From CAWHHZ01 sp963829355 (GTDB lineage Bacteria; Acidobacteriota; Thermoanaerobaculia; Gp7-AA8; JAHWKK01), in contig CAWHHZ010000003.1 of NCBI GenBank assembly GCA_963829355.1, forward strand, positions 1-19,563: DNA of 19,563 nucleotides, written 5' to 3'. Of the stretch, positions 9,053-15,720 are shown piece by piece. Position numbers and translations under genes: made by a program. A model generated the notes under the pieces. The model worked only from the letters and a program-made list of their open reading frames with translations. It was not told where the DNA came from and ran no database searches. Numbering within the stretch: the stretch's first letter is position 1; each line of letters starts with the position of its first letter.

Positions 9053-9386
9053 CGCGTCATTCTAAAGGGCCATTCCGTACTTCGATAGCAGAGACGCGAT
9101 TCCCGCGCCAATTGGTTCATCGCTGTAACACGAGGGTCTCCGCTGATGGGACGCCCCAAGCCTCAACGACTCCACCCTCAGGACCCAGCCACTCAATGAC
9201 TCAATGACTCAACGACTCAATGACCCAACGACTCAACGACTCAATGACCCAACGACTCAACGACCCCAACGACTCAACGACTCAACGACCCAATGACCCC
9301 AACGACTCAATGACCCAACGACTCAATGACTCAATGACTCAATGACTCAACGACCCAACGACCCAATGACCGGTTAAACTGGACGC
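9053..9386. other. divergent spacer between glycerate kinase and diguanylate cyclase genes
   Basis: 334 nt without a gene. Positions 9053-9190 should contain the promoter of the minus-strand kinase-tamB-Omp85 run, but I cannot place confident -35/-10 boxes. Positions 9191-9368 are a tandem repeat array, listed separately. Degenerate copies of its unit begin near 9161. The remaining 18 nt (9369-9386) before the diguanylate cyclase ATG hold CCGGTTAAACTGG, a near-palindrome and possible operator, but no strong ribosome binding site. Confidence 0.6.
9191..9368 (+). repeat. 22-unit tandem array of an 8-bp unit (ACYCAAYG)
   Basis: Read by eye, the array is 22 consecutive units: 20 of 8 bp and two of 9 bp (ACCCCAACG, starting at 9263 and 9296). 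Only two positions vary, both C/T: base 3 (ACTC or ACCC) and base 7 (AATG or AACG). My counts are ACTCAATG 8, ACTCAACG 6, ACCCAACG 4, ACCCAATG 2 and the 9-mers 2. Units 3-5 and 6-8 are the same three-unit block, a 24-bp higher-order repeat. The 8-bp period does not preserve a reading frame, so it is not a peptide repeat. It sits between divergent genes and ends 18 nt before the diguanylate cyclase start codon. Confidence 0.95.
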
Positions 9387-10685
9387 ATGAGGATGCGGCT
9401 CAGATCGAGAGTCTTTCTGATGACCACGTTGTGGGCCGCGATGCTCCTGAGCATTACCGCCTTCCTCTCATGGCGCGCCCGCACGAGTGAACAGGCGTTC
9501 ACGCATCTCGTCGAAGTGGAAGTCGAGACGATTGCGGTCCTCAACGACTTCATCTCCTCACAGAACGCGTACCGGGACGCCTGGATGCGAGGAGGAACCG
9601 ACGCCGGTCTTCCGGAACGGATGGTGCCCCTCTACAGAAGCGTCGAGCAGATCCTCGACCGTTCAGACAGGATCACCATCGATCCCGGTCTGACGACGCT
9701 CACCAGCAACTATGAAAGCGAGCTTCACCGTGTAGCAGGAGCATGGGAGCGTGCGAGTCCCTCTGAACGCGACCGGATGTCGCGGAAGCTGGCTGTCCTT
9801 TCCGACGGTGTGCGCTCTGCCGCCGATGGGCTGGTCGACATCAAACGCAGTCAGATCGCGGAGACTCTGCAGTCTCTCTCCCGGCAGGCACGCGACACGA
9901 TGTGGTCTTCGCTCGCGATCGCATGGATCATCGCCATCTTCGCGTTCGCCCTCGCACGACGCGCGCTTCAGAGCGTGGTGCATCCGGTCGAACGTCTCTC
10001 GGCTGCTGCCGAGTCGATCGCCGAGGGGAACCTTCAGACGCGGGCACCGATCGGTGGAGACATCGAGATCCGGCGTCTGGGGGAGGCGTTCAACAGAATG
10101 ACTGCGGCTCTGATCGCCTCTCACGAAGAGCTCGAAGCGCGGGCACGCACTGACGATCTCACGAGACTCCCGAACTTCCGGGCGCTCGGCGACGCCATGA
10201 GGAACGAGATCGAACGCGCGAATCGCTACGATCAGGGATTCGGCGTTCTGGTTCTCGACCTCGATCATTTCAAGAACTACAACGACAACTATGGACATCT
10301 CGCAGGGAACGAGGCCCTCCAGATGACCGCTTCTGCCATCCGCAGAACAGTGCGAAGTGTCGATTTCCCGGCGCGCTATGGTGGAGAGGAGTTCGTCGTG
10401 CTCGTTCCCCGCTGTGATCACGAGGGACTTGCGCAGAGCGCAGAACGTATCCGTTCAGCGATCGAGATGATCCCGCCGATCGGCGATCGCCGATCACTGA
10501 CCGTCAGTATCGGCGGCGCTCTCTTCCCGTCTGACGGGATGGCGGCCGATGAGCTGTTCGCGGCCGCGGACCGCCGCCTCTACCAGGCTAAGGAAGGGGG
10601 CAGGAATCGCTCCGTGCTACCGGACAGCTCCCCATCGAACGTCGTTCGGCACGTCCCGGTGCGGAAGAGAAAAATTGAAAATTGA
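9387..10685 (+). CDS. membrane-bound diguanylate cyclase (sensor-HAMP-GGDEF)
   Basis: A 432-aa protein. The order is TM1 (about 10-29), a helical extracytoplasmic sensor of about 140 residues, TM2 (about 173-191), HAMP (about 190-245, with VERLSAAAESIAEGNLQTRA) and GGDEF (about 250-415). The GGDEF domain starts with TDDLTRLPNF and has an intact active-site loop GGEEF at 332-336. An RxxD product-inhibition site (RSVD, 323-326) sits at the canonical distance upstream. It should therefore make c-di-GMP from two GTP under feedback control, with the input signal sensed outside the inner membrane; the ligand is unknown. The C-terminus ends RKRKIEN inside an AT-rich inverted repeat, so the last residues probably come from that element. 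A second ATG two codons in (9393) is an alternative start, and the Shine-Dalgarno is weak. The octamer array immediately upstream occupies the expected promoter or 5' UTR position. Confidence 0.95.
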   Translation: MRMRLRSRVFLMTTLWAAMLLSITAFLSWRARTSEQAFTHLVEVEVETIAVLNDFISSQNAYRDAWMRGGTDAGLPERMVPLYRSVEQILDRSDRITIDPGLTTLTSNYESELHRVAGAWERASPSERDRMSRKLAVLSDGVRSAADGLVDIKRSQIAETLQSLSRQARDTMWSSLAIAWIIAIFAFALARRALQSVVHPVERLSAAAESIAEGNLQTRAPIGGDIEIRRLGEAFNRMTAALIASHEELEARARTDDLTRLPNFRALGDAMRNEIERANRYDQGFGVLVLDLDHFKNYNDNYGHLAGNEALQMTASAIRRTVRSVDFPARYGGEEFVVLVPRCDHEGLAQSAERIRSAIEMIPPIGDRRSLTVSIGGALFPSDGMAADELFAAADRRLYQAKEGGRNRSVLPDSSPSNVVRHVPVRKRKIEN

Positions 10686-10745
10686 AAATACCGCCCACCC
10701 TCTCCGCACCGCCTTTCATTTTCAATCTTCAATTTTCAATTTTCA
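10670..10745. repeat. AT-rich inverted repeat built of TTGAAAA heptamers, between convergent genes
   Basis: The left arm (about 10670-10689) reads AAAAATTGAAAATTGAAAAT. The right arm (about 10716-10745) holds the complementary TTCAATTTTCAATTTTCAA plus further degenerate copies. The arms could pair over roughly 17-19 bp around a loop of about 40 nt. The element is far more AT-rich than its surroundings. It overlaps the 3' ends of both convergent genes, and each stop codon lies in a GAAAATTGA copy. It may act as a bidirectional transcription end or be a small inserted palindrome; the sequence alone does not decide. Confidence 0.85.
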
Positions 10746-11662
10746 ACGCCACCTACCACACAGTGAGGGTCATCCACCGGACATCCGGCGTGCTCGAACT
10801 GGATCGTCGTGTGTGCGATGCCGTATTTCGCGGACAGCATCGATGTGACCCGACTCAGCACCGCCCCCGTGCTCTTCAGCGATACGTCGCCGAGCATAAT
10901 GTGGCATGACAGCGCGGGCTTGGTCGGCGCAATGGCCCAGATGTGAAGGTGATGGACCCCGAAGACGTCAGCTTCGTTCGCCAGATCATTCGCCACCTCG
11001 TCCGGATCGATCCAGCGCGGGGTCCCTTCCAGAAGGAGATTCACCGTCTCCTTCAGAATGCCCCACGCGCTCCATAGGATGAGCGCGGCAATGACGATCG
11101 TGACGGCAGCATCCCACACCGGAGCGCCCGTCCACATGATCAGCAGGGCAGCGAGAATCACTCCGGCCGATGAAAGCGTGTCGCCAAACAGATGGAGAAC
11201 GGCGGCGCGGATGTTGATGTCGCTCTCGCTCTCCTCGCGCAGCCAGAGCGTAATGGCGAGATTCAGCCCAATACCCAGGGCTGCGACACCGATCATCCAG
11301 ACACTGTCGACCGGCTCCGGATTCTGGAAGCGGCCCCAGGCCTCCACCAACAGAAAAAGCGTGAACCCTACCAGAGCCGCGGCGTTGACGAACGCCACCA
11401 GGATCCCAGCACGCTGGTAACCGAAGGACTTTACAGCGGTCGCCGGCCTCTTCTCGAAGATCACGACCGCCAGAGCGAGCACGAGAGCAACGGCATCGGT
11501 GACGTTGTGCAGCGCGTCCCCGATCAGGGCGAGCGCGTTCGCGTAATATCCGACGGCGAGCTCGATCGCAACGAATGCGAGCGTCGCCACCGTGGCGACG
11601 ATCAGCTTCGTCCGGATGCGCTCCCCCGCGACTTGAGTCCTGCTGTGCTCGTGGGATCTCAT
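10736..11662 (-). CDS. cation diffusion facilitator (CDF) family metal exporter
   Basis: A 308-aa inner-membrane protein with the CDF layout: a His-containing N-terminus (MRSHEHS), six TM helices (about 18-215) and a cytoplasmic C-terminal domain with HHLHIWAI and HTTIQFEH typical of the ferredoxin-like dimer domain. Metal-site residues are visible in TM2 (GDALHNVTDA: D49, H52, D56) and TM5 (HLFGDTLSS: H157, D161). The paired HxxxD pattern favours zinc (CzcD/ZitB-like, also Co or Cd) over iron or manganese. It would export metal from the cytosol by proton antiport. ATG 11662 has GGAG 5 nt upstream. It lies 49 nt downstream of purD on the same strand and may be co-transcribed with it, though the functions are unrelated. 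Its last codons (VEN and the stop) fall in the inverted repeat shared with the diguanylate cyclase gene. Confidence 0.93.
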   Translation of the reverse strand: MRSHEHSRTQVAGERIRTKLIVATVATLAFVAIELAVGYYANALALIGDALHNVTDAVALVLALAVVIFEKRPATAVKSFGYQRAGILVAFVNAAALVGFTLFLLVEAWGRFQNPEPVDSVWMIGVAALGIGLNLAITLWLREESESDINIRAAVLHLFGDTLSSAGVILAALLIMWTGAPVWDAAVTIVIAALILWSAWGILKETVNLLLEGTPRWIDPDEVANDLANEADVFGVHHLHIWAIAPTKPALSCHIMLGDVSLKSTGAVLSRVTSMLSAKYGIAHTTIQFEHAGCPVDDPHCVVGGVEN

Positions 11663-11711
11663 GAGATCTCCAGCCCTTGAGCCGGGGTGGACGAGCGATA
11701 CGGTGCGAGAA

Positions 11712-12998
11712 TCAGTCCGAACCGCTCTGCTTCCGCTTCTCCAGCGCGCGGTAACCGATATCCCTGCGGTAGAACGCTCCGTCGAACTTCACGTTCCTGG
11801 CAGCCTCGTAGACCTTCTTCAGGGTCTGGCCCATGGTCTCGCCATGTGCAGCCACTGTGACGACGCGGCCCGCGCTGGTGACCAGCTTGCCATCCTTCCG
11901 CTCCGTCCCGGAATGGAAGAATACGACGGAAGGATCATCGACCGGCTCTACCGAGACCTCTACGCCCTTCGCGACGTCGCCGGGATAGCCATCCATTGCA
12001 ACCACCACACAGGCAGCCGCTTCCTTCTTCCATTGAAGCTTCGTCTCCCCAAGGTTCCCCTGGGCGACCTTCAGCATGACCTCGGCGAGATCGCTGTCGA
12101 GTCGCAGGAGCTGCGCCTGCGTCTCCGGGTCCCCAAAGCGGCAGTTGTACTCCAGCACCTTCGGCCCCGCGGAAGTGAGCATGATGCCGGCATACAGACA
12201 GCCGGAGTAGAGGCGATTCTCTTCGGCCATCCCCTGAACGGTCGGCAGCATGATCCGCTTCATGATCTCCGCGGCCGTCTCACCCGGCAGAACAATGGCT
12301 GGAGAATGAGCTCCCATACCACCCGAATTTGGCCCCTCGTCTCCGTCGAACGCCTTCTTGTAATCTTTGGCGGGAGCGATCGGGGCAATTCGCTTCCCAT
12401 CGGTGAGAACCATGAACGAAACTTCTTCGCCCTCGAGGAAGTCTTCTATGACGATGCGACTGCCTGCATTCCCGAACTTACGGCTCTCGAACACGAGCTT
12501 CAGGTACTCGTCGGCTTCCGCCTCGTTCTGCACGATGGCCACACCCTTCCCGCCGGCCAGCCCTTCGACCTTGATGACTGCGGGAAATCCCAGCTCTTTG
12601 AGATACTCTCGTGACTCCTCGGCACTCATGCAAACCTTGGCGGTGGCCGTCGGAATCGAGTACTTCTTCATGAACTCCTTGGAAAAGACTTTCGAGCCTT
12701 CGATCTCGGCAGCGAGACGGGTCGGGCCAAAGATCAGGAGCCCCCGCTTCTGGAACTCGTCGACGATGCCGAGAGTGAGCGGAAGCTCCGGGCCCACGAC
12801 GGTGAGATCGATCTTCAGTTTTTCGGCGAAATCCGCCAGCTCGACGACATCCGCAACACCGATCGGTACACAGTCGGCAATCTCGGCGATTCCGCCATTA
12901 CCCGGCGCCGCAAACAGCTCGTCGACGAGCGGAGACTGCTTCAACTTCCAACAGATCGCGTGTTCCCGGCCTCCCTGGCCGACAACCAAGACTCGCAT
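11712..12998 (-). CDS. purD: phosphoribosylamine-glycine ligase (GAR synthetase)
   Basis: A 428-aa protein, essentially the same length as E. coli PurD. It ligates glycine to 5-phosphoribosylamine with ATP, the second step of de novo purine synthesis, in the cytoplasm. It shows the N-terminal MRVLVVGQGGREHAICWKL, the ATP-grasp segment VIKVEGLAGGKGV, the conserved GPNSGGMGAHSP and the metal-binding LEYNCRFGDPETQ. ATG 12998 is chosen because it matches the family start and has GAGGTGA just upstream. The frame continues open to 13331, but that extension overlaps the sigma factor gene antisense and has no homology. purH and other purine genes are absent from the window. Confidence 0.97.
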   Translation of the reverse strand: MRVLVVGQGGREHAICWKLKQSPLVDELFAAPGNGGIAEIADCVPIGVADVVELADFAEKLKIDLTVVGPELPLTLGIVDEFQKRGLLIFGPTRLAAEIEGSKVFSKEFMKKYSIPTATAKVCMSAEESREYLKELGFPAVIKVEGLAGGKGVAIVQNEAEADEYLKLVFESRKFGNAGSRIVIEDFLEGEEVSFMVLTDGKRIAPIAPAKDYKKAFDGDEGPNSGGMGAHSPAIVLPGETAAEIMKRIMLPTVQGMAEENRLYSGCLYAGIMLTSAGPKVLEYNCRFGDPETQAQLLRLDSDLAEVMLKVAQGNLGETKLQWKKEAAACVVVAMDGYPGDVAKGVEVSVEPVDDPSVVFFHSGTERKDGKLVTSAGRVVTVAAHGETMGQTLKKVYEAARNVKFDGAFYRRDIGYRALEKRKQSGSD

Positions 12999-13139
12999 CT
13001 TCACCTCAGATTCATGGATTTCGTTCCGGTCCGACCGAAGTTTATGCCATTGCACGCAACTCGGAAAGCCAGACAGCTCCGGAGCAGGGCTTCCAACCGC
13101 CCTAGACGCTTTTAGAGCGAGCTCCGTATCTCTGTCTGT
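12999..13139. promoter_or_regulatory. divergent promoter region, purD / ECF sigma operon
   Basis: 141 nt separate the divergent starts of purD and the sigma factor gene, so promoters for both must lie here or inside the coding ends. A small palindrome CGGTCCGACCG is present near 13027-13037. I could not identify boxes with confidence, including any GGAAC-type autoregulatory ECF promoter. Confidence 0.4.
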
Positions 13140-13757
13140 ATGGGTGCAGAGCTCAAGCTGATGACGACTACTCGGGACGAGACGCCGGATGATGATCGCG
13201 CTCTGATCGAGGAGTGCCTTGCCGGAGATTCGGCAGCATTCGAGGACCTCGTCAGGAGGAAGACCTCGAAAGTTTACGGCCACTGCCTCCGGATGATCGG
13301 TAATGTCGAGGATGCTCGCGACATTGCCCAACTCGTCTTCATCCGGCTGTGGGAGAAGCTCGAGAAGTATGACCCATCCTACACATTCGATACGTGGCTC
13401 TACAGGCTCGTCAGCAACGTGACGATCGACTTCGTCCGGAGCAGACAGACCAGGGACAATGCGGTCCAGTCGACGTTGAGACTGGTCAAAGATTCCGAGG
13501 ATGCCGAGCAGCCGGTGGTGATCGCCGGGAAGGAAGTGGAAAGAATCTTCGAGGAAGTCTCGAGCTCGCTTTCCCCGAAACAGAAGGAAGTCTTCGTTCT
13601 CAAGGAGATGGAAGATCTGACCTCACCCGAGATCGCCGAGATTCTCGAGTGCAGCGAATCGACGGTGAGAAATCATCTTTTCAATGCACGTAAGGTCCTC
13701 CGGCGCGAGCTCGAGCAGCGTTATCCCGAGTACGCCCGGTTGTGGAGTGAACGATGA
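13140..13757 (+). CDS. ECF-type RNA polymerase sigma factor
   Basis: A 205-aa protein with sigma region 2 at about 33-100 (FEDLVRRKTSKVYGHCLRMI, then VEDARDIAQLVFIRLWEKL and FDTWLYRLVSNVTIDFVRSR for -10 recognition) and region 4 at about 139-195 (LSPKQKEVFVLKEMEDLTSP with a helix-turn-helix ending STVRNHLFNARKVLRREL). There is no region 1 or 3, as expected of the group 4 (ECF) family. It should direct polymerase to a specific regulon when released by its anti-sigma factor. Its stop overlaps the next gene by 4 nt (ATGA), strong evidence of an operon. The start could be 13140 or ATG 13161 (MTTTRDE); neither has a clear Shine-Dalgarno, and both keep the conserved domains. Confidence 0.93.
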   Translation: MGAELKLMTTTRDETPDDDRALIEECLAGDSAAFEDLVRRKTSKVYGHCLRMIGNVEDARDIAQLVFIRLWEKLEKYDPSYTFDTWLYRLVSNVTIDFVRSRQTRDNAVQSTLRLVKDSEDAEQPVVIAGKEVERIFEEVSSSLSPKQKEVFVLKEMEDLTSPEIAEILECSESTVRNHLFNARKVLRRELEQRYPEYARLWSER

Positions 13758-14287
13758 ACTGCACCGCGTACAGAAAGCGACTCGAAGCCGGAGACGATTC
13801 GCCGGAACTGCTGGCGCACCAGAGAGAATGCGCGGACTGTCTCGAGCTCGCGATTTCCCAGGAGCCCGCGGCGCTGTTCTCCACAATGGGTGGAGACGAG
13901 ATGCTGCCGCCAGACGGTCTCGATTCGTTCGTCTCCGGAGTGATGAACGAGGTCAGACTACGCGAAACTGAAAAGTCGCTCGAGACCGAAGAGAATCCTG
14001 TGAGGATCGCCTGGTGGTGGGCTGCTGCCGCCGCCGTCTTCGTGACGTTCACGTCATGGATTGCGATCCAGCCCCGGTTCTCGCCCGAGCCGGCGCCAGT
14101 CCATCAAACTGCCATTGTCGCGGAGGCCTCACCGGTGACGGAAGCCGAACTGATACCTTCGATGACACGACCCGTAGTGACTGAGTATGCCCGAGCGGAA
14201 GCGACCATTGTCGAGCTTCCCTCTGAATCCGTTGATGACCTGAAGATCGTGATGATCTTCGACGATTCTCTCCCCCAGGACCTCTGA
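13754..14287 (+). CDS. zinc-type (ZAS) anti-sigma factor, single-pass membrane protein
   Basis: A 177-aa protein with the zinc-binding anti-sigma signature HxxxCxxC (HQRECADC, H22, C26, C29) plus an early Cys3. One TM helix follows at about 85-105 (IAWWWAAAAAVFVTFTSWIA), with a periplasmic tail of about 70 residues. In this family the N-terminal cytosolic domain holds the sigma factor inactive until redox, zinc or envelope signals change it. Here the TM segment and tail suggest that the periplasm is sensed. The ATGA overlap with the sigma gene upstream and TGATG overlap with the gene downstream tie all three together. The tail has no recognised domain. The partnership with the upstream sigma factor is inferred from gene order and the zinc motif. 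Confidence 0.88.
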   Translation: MNCTAYRKRLEAGDDSPELLAHQRECADCLELAISQEPAALFSTMGGDEMLPPDGLDSFVSGVMNEVRLRETEKSLETEENPVRIAWWWAAAAAVFVTFTSWIAIQPRFSPEPAPVHQTAIVAEASPVTEAELIPSMTRPVVTEYARAEATIVELPSESVDDLKIVMIFDDSLPQDL

Positions 14288-14961
14288 TGATGAAGCCAGT
14301 GATGAAAACAGCCGTACTGATCGCCCTGCTCGCTCTGACGATTCCCGTCTGGGCCGCAGGCGACTCACTCGTCTCGAGAGCCTTCGAGCTCGAGCACAAG
14401 GACCCTCAGACAGTGGTCGCGATGATTCAGGGACTGCTGTCGCGAGATGGCTCATACTCGATTCAGCCCGCGAAGCAGACGCTGGTCGTCACCGATACGC
14501 CGGCTACGCTCGAGAAGGTTGCGAAGATCCTCGCACAGCTCGACGTCCCACCCCGCAGCTACACGCTCAATCTCACGCTCGTGTCGGCCTCCCGCTCTTC
14601 GAGCCCGGCGCCGGTACCCGACGATCTGCTGGAGATCTCGAAGAAGCTGTCGGGAGTTCTCCGCTTCAACACGTTTGAAAAGCTGGGATCGACCTCTGCA
14701 CGCGGAAACGAAGGAACGGACCTCGTGGTGACACTCGACGGCTACCATGCATCGTTCGGATTCGGGCAGTACGACCCTCTCAGCCAGTCCCTCAAGATCG
14801 ACGAGTTCCGTCTCGATCGCACGAAAGATTCAACAGGATCTCCTCTGATCCGTACGAGCCTCAACCTCCGAGTCGGCCAGACCGTGGTCCTCGGCGCGTC
14901 GCGTCAACCAGAGAGTGGCAAAGCACTGATGATTGTTCTCCTCGTCGAGGAGAATCGCTGA
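14287..14961 (+). CDS. exported secretin-N-domain-like protein lacking a secretin barrel
   Basis: A 224-aa protein with a cleavable signal peptide (MMKPVMKTAVLIALLALTIP, cut near residue 24). Residues of about 30-88 resemble the short secretin N/NolW domain: a FELEHKDPQTVVAMIQGLL segment, then QTLVVTDTPATLEKVAKILA and QLDVP, the hallmark of N1-type repeats. The last part (RVGQTVVLGASRQPESGKAL, then MIVLLVEE) is reminiscent of the start of a secretin core (GQTVVxGG), but the protein ends before any barrel could form; secretins are usually 500 residues or more. It is presumably a soluble periplasmic protein. Coupling to the ECF/anti-sigma pair suggests that it feeds signals to, or is controlled by, that pair. 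The in-frame ATG at 14302 (MKTAV) is an alternative start. The domain assignment is a judgement from pattern, not from a search. Confidence 0.7.
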   Translation: MMKPVMKTAVLIALLALTIPVWAAGDSLVSRAFELEHKDPQTVVAMIQGLLSRDGSYSIQPAKQTLVVTDTPATLEKVAKILAQLDVPPRSYTLNLTLVSASRSSSPAPVPDDLLEISKKLSGVLRFNTFEKLGSTSARGNEGTDLVVTLDGYHASFGFGQYDPLSQSLKIDEFRLDRTKDSTGSPLIRTSLNLRVGQTVVLGASRQPESGKALMIVLLVEENR

Positions 14962-15013
14962 ACTGACGGGGTGGGGGGTGATGTCCCCGCCCCGGCGTCT
15001 ATACGTAGAACCC

Positions 15014-15041
15014 GGCCGCCTGCGAGAGCAGGCGGCCTTTT
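15014..15041 (+). terminator. rho-independent terminator of the ECF sigma operon
   Basis: A perfect 10-bp stem (GGCCGCCTGC / GCAGGCGGCC) with a GAGA loop is followed by TTTT. It lies about 50 nt after the stop of the secretin-N-like gene. The final T of the run is also the first base of the adjoining inverted repeat. Confidence 0.92.
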
Positions 15042-15152
15042 GTCATCCTGAGAGGCTGTGAAGGATCGCGTTCGGGATGACTCGAAGTGAATTGCGAGGG
15101 GACCGAGGGCGAGTATGACTCCACGCGATCCTTCGCTTCGCTCAGGATGACA
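15041..15152. repeat. REP/MITE-like inverted repeat (TGTCATCCTGAG family)
   Basis: The left arm 15041-15071 starts TGTCATCCTGAG and ends GAAGGATCGCGT. The right arm 15123-15152 is its reverse complement at both 12-bp outer and 12-bp inner blocks, differing only in the 6-7 nt between them (AGGCTGT versus CGAAGC). The whole element is 112 bp with a 51-nt centre. From general knowledge, sequences reading TCATCCTGAGCGAAGCGAAG recur in intergenic DNA of many environmental bacteria. Copy number in this genome cannot be seen here. Confidence 0.85.
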
Positions 15153-15205
15153 GCCGGCATCCCTTTCCACTGGCGTCTGAACGCGGGCCACGTGGACGAC
15201 CGCCC

Positions 15206-15685
15206 TCAGCTCTCCGGTTCCCGCTCCGTTGCGACCACCGCGACTCCGCACAGCAACTGCCCCAGCAGCAGCGTCATCGAGACCCCATGAAGTGCCCCGA
15301 AATGACGACGCACCGGATCCGACCTATCGAGATCGGAGATTGAACCCGCGATCGACGCCCGGACATCGTGAATCCGGTTATCGACCATCCACTGCGCATT
15401 GGCCAGAACGACCGCGGCGACGATCAGTGCCAGCGGCCACTTCCATCTGAACCGGCGTGACAGCAGGACGAGCAAGGGCCCGATCACGGACAGCCAGTGC
15501 CATTTCGAGAGCATCGCCCCGACGACCGCCGCCGCAGTACCTGGTGCTCCGGCAGCCGAGAACGCGGCAGGTGCCGCGATCGCGGCGAGAAATGCGCCTC
15601 CGCCGACCCACAAGGCGAGGGAGAGGCGGGCGAGCGTGGTGAGAGCTCGAGTGGTCACCTTGATCGTTTCCCGTTCATCATTCAT
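15206..15685 (-). CDS. DUF4149 (TMEM205-like) membrane protein
   Basis: A 159-aa hydrophobic protein with about four TM helices: around 17-45 (LSLALWVGGGAFLAAIAAPA), 60-77, 82-100 and 133-152. The family features are an LWVGGxxF...APAxF motif in the first helix and a late FGALHGVSMTLLLGQ helix. The function of DUF4149 proteins is unknown. ATG 15685 opens inside a heptamer repeat, which supplies several overlapping ATGs and replaces a normal Shine-Dalgarno. An in-frame TGA just upstream rules out an earlier start. It lies 35 nt after the UPF0316 gene on the same strand and may be co-transcribed with it. Confidence 0.8.
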   Translation of the reverse strand: MNDERETIKVTTRALTTLARLSLALWVGGGAFLAAIAAPAAFSAAGAPGTAAAVVGAMLSKWHWLSVIGPLLVLLSRRFRWKWPLALIVAAVVLANAQWMVDNRIHDVRASIAGSISDLDRSDPVRRHFGALHGVSMTLLLGQLLCGVAVVATEREPES

Positions 15686-15709
15686 CGTTCATCGTTCATC
15701 ATTCGTCGT
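15675..15709 (+). repeat. five-unit heptamer repeat (TCATCRT) spanning a start codon
   Basis: The units are TCATCAT, TCATCGT, TCATCGT, TCATCAT and TCGTCGT, back to back. The array occupies the 35-nt spacer between two minus-strand genes and runs into the first codons of the DUF4149 gene, where it encodes MND. Confidence 0.85.
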
Positions 15710-15720
15710 TCCGGCGCGTC

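Noticed and set aside
9191..9368. CRISPR array
   Set aside because: Units are 8 bp and contiguous with no spacers; this is a microsatellite-like tandem repeat.
11661..12614. 317-aa plus-strand ORF opposite purD
   Set aside because: It is antisense to purD, has no recognisable motif and no ribosome binding site.
13021..13100. ECF autoregulatory promoter (GGAAA near 13063, CTAGACG near 13104)
   Set aside because: Spacing and box sequences are too far from a known pattern to claim without transcription start data.
12999..13331. 111-codon upstream extension of purD
   Set aside because: The PurD family start MRVLVVGQGGREH is at 12998 with a good Shine-Dalgarno, and the extension overlaps the sigma gene antisense.
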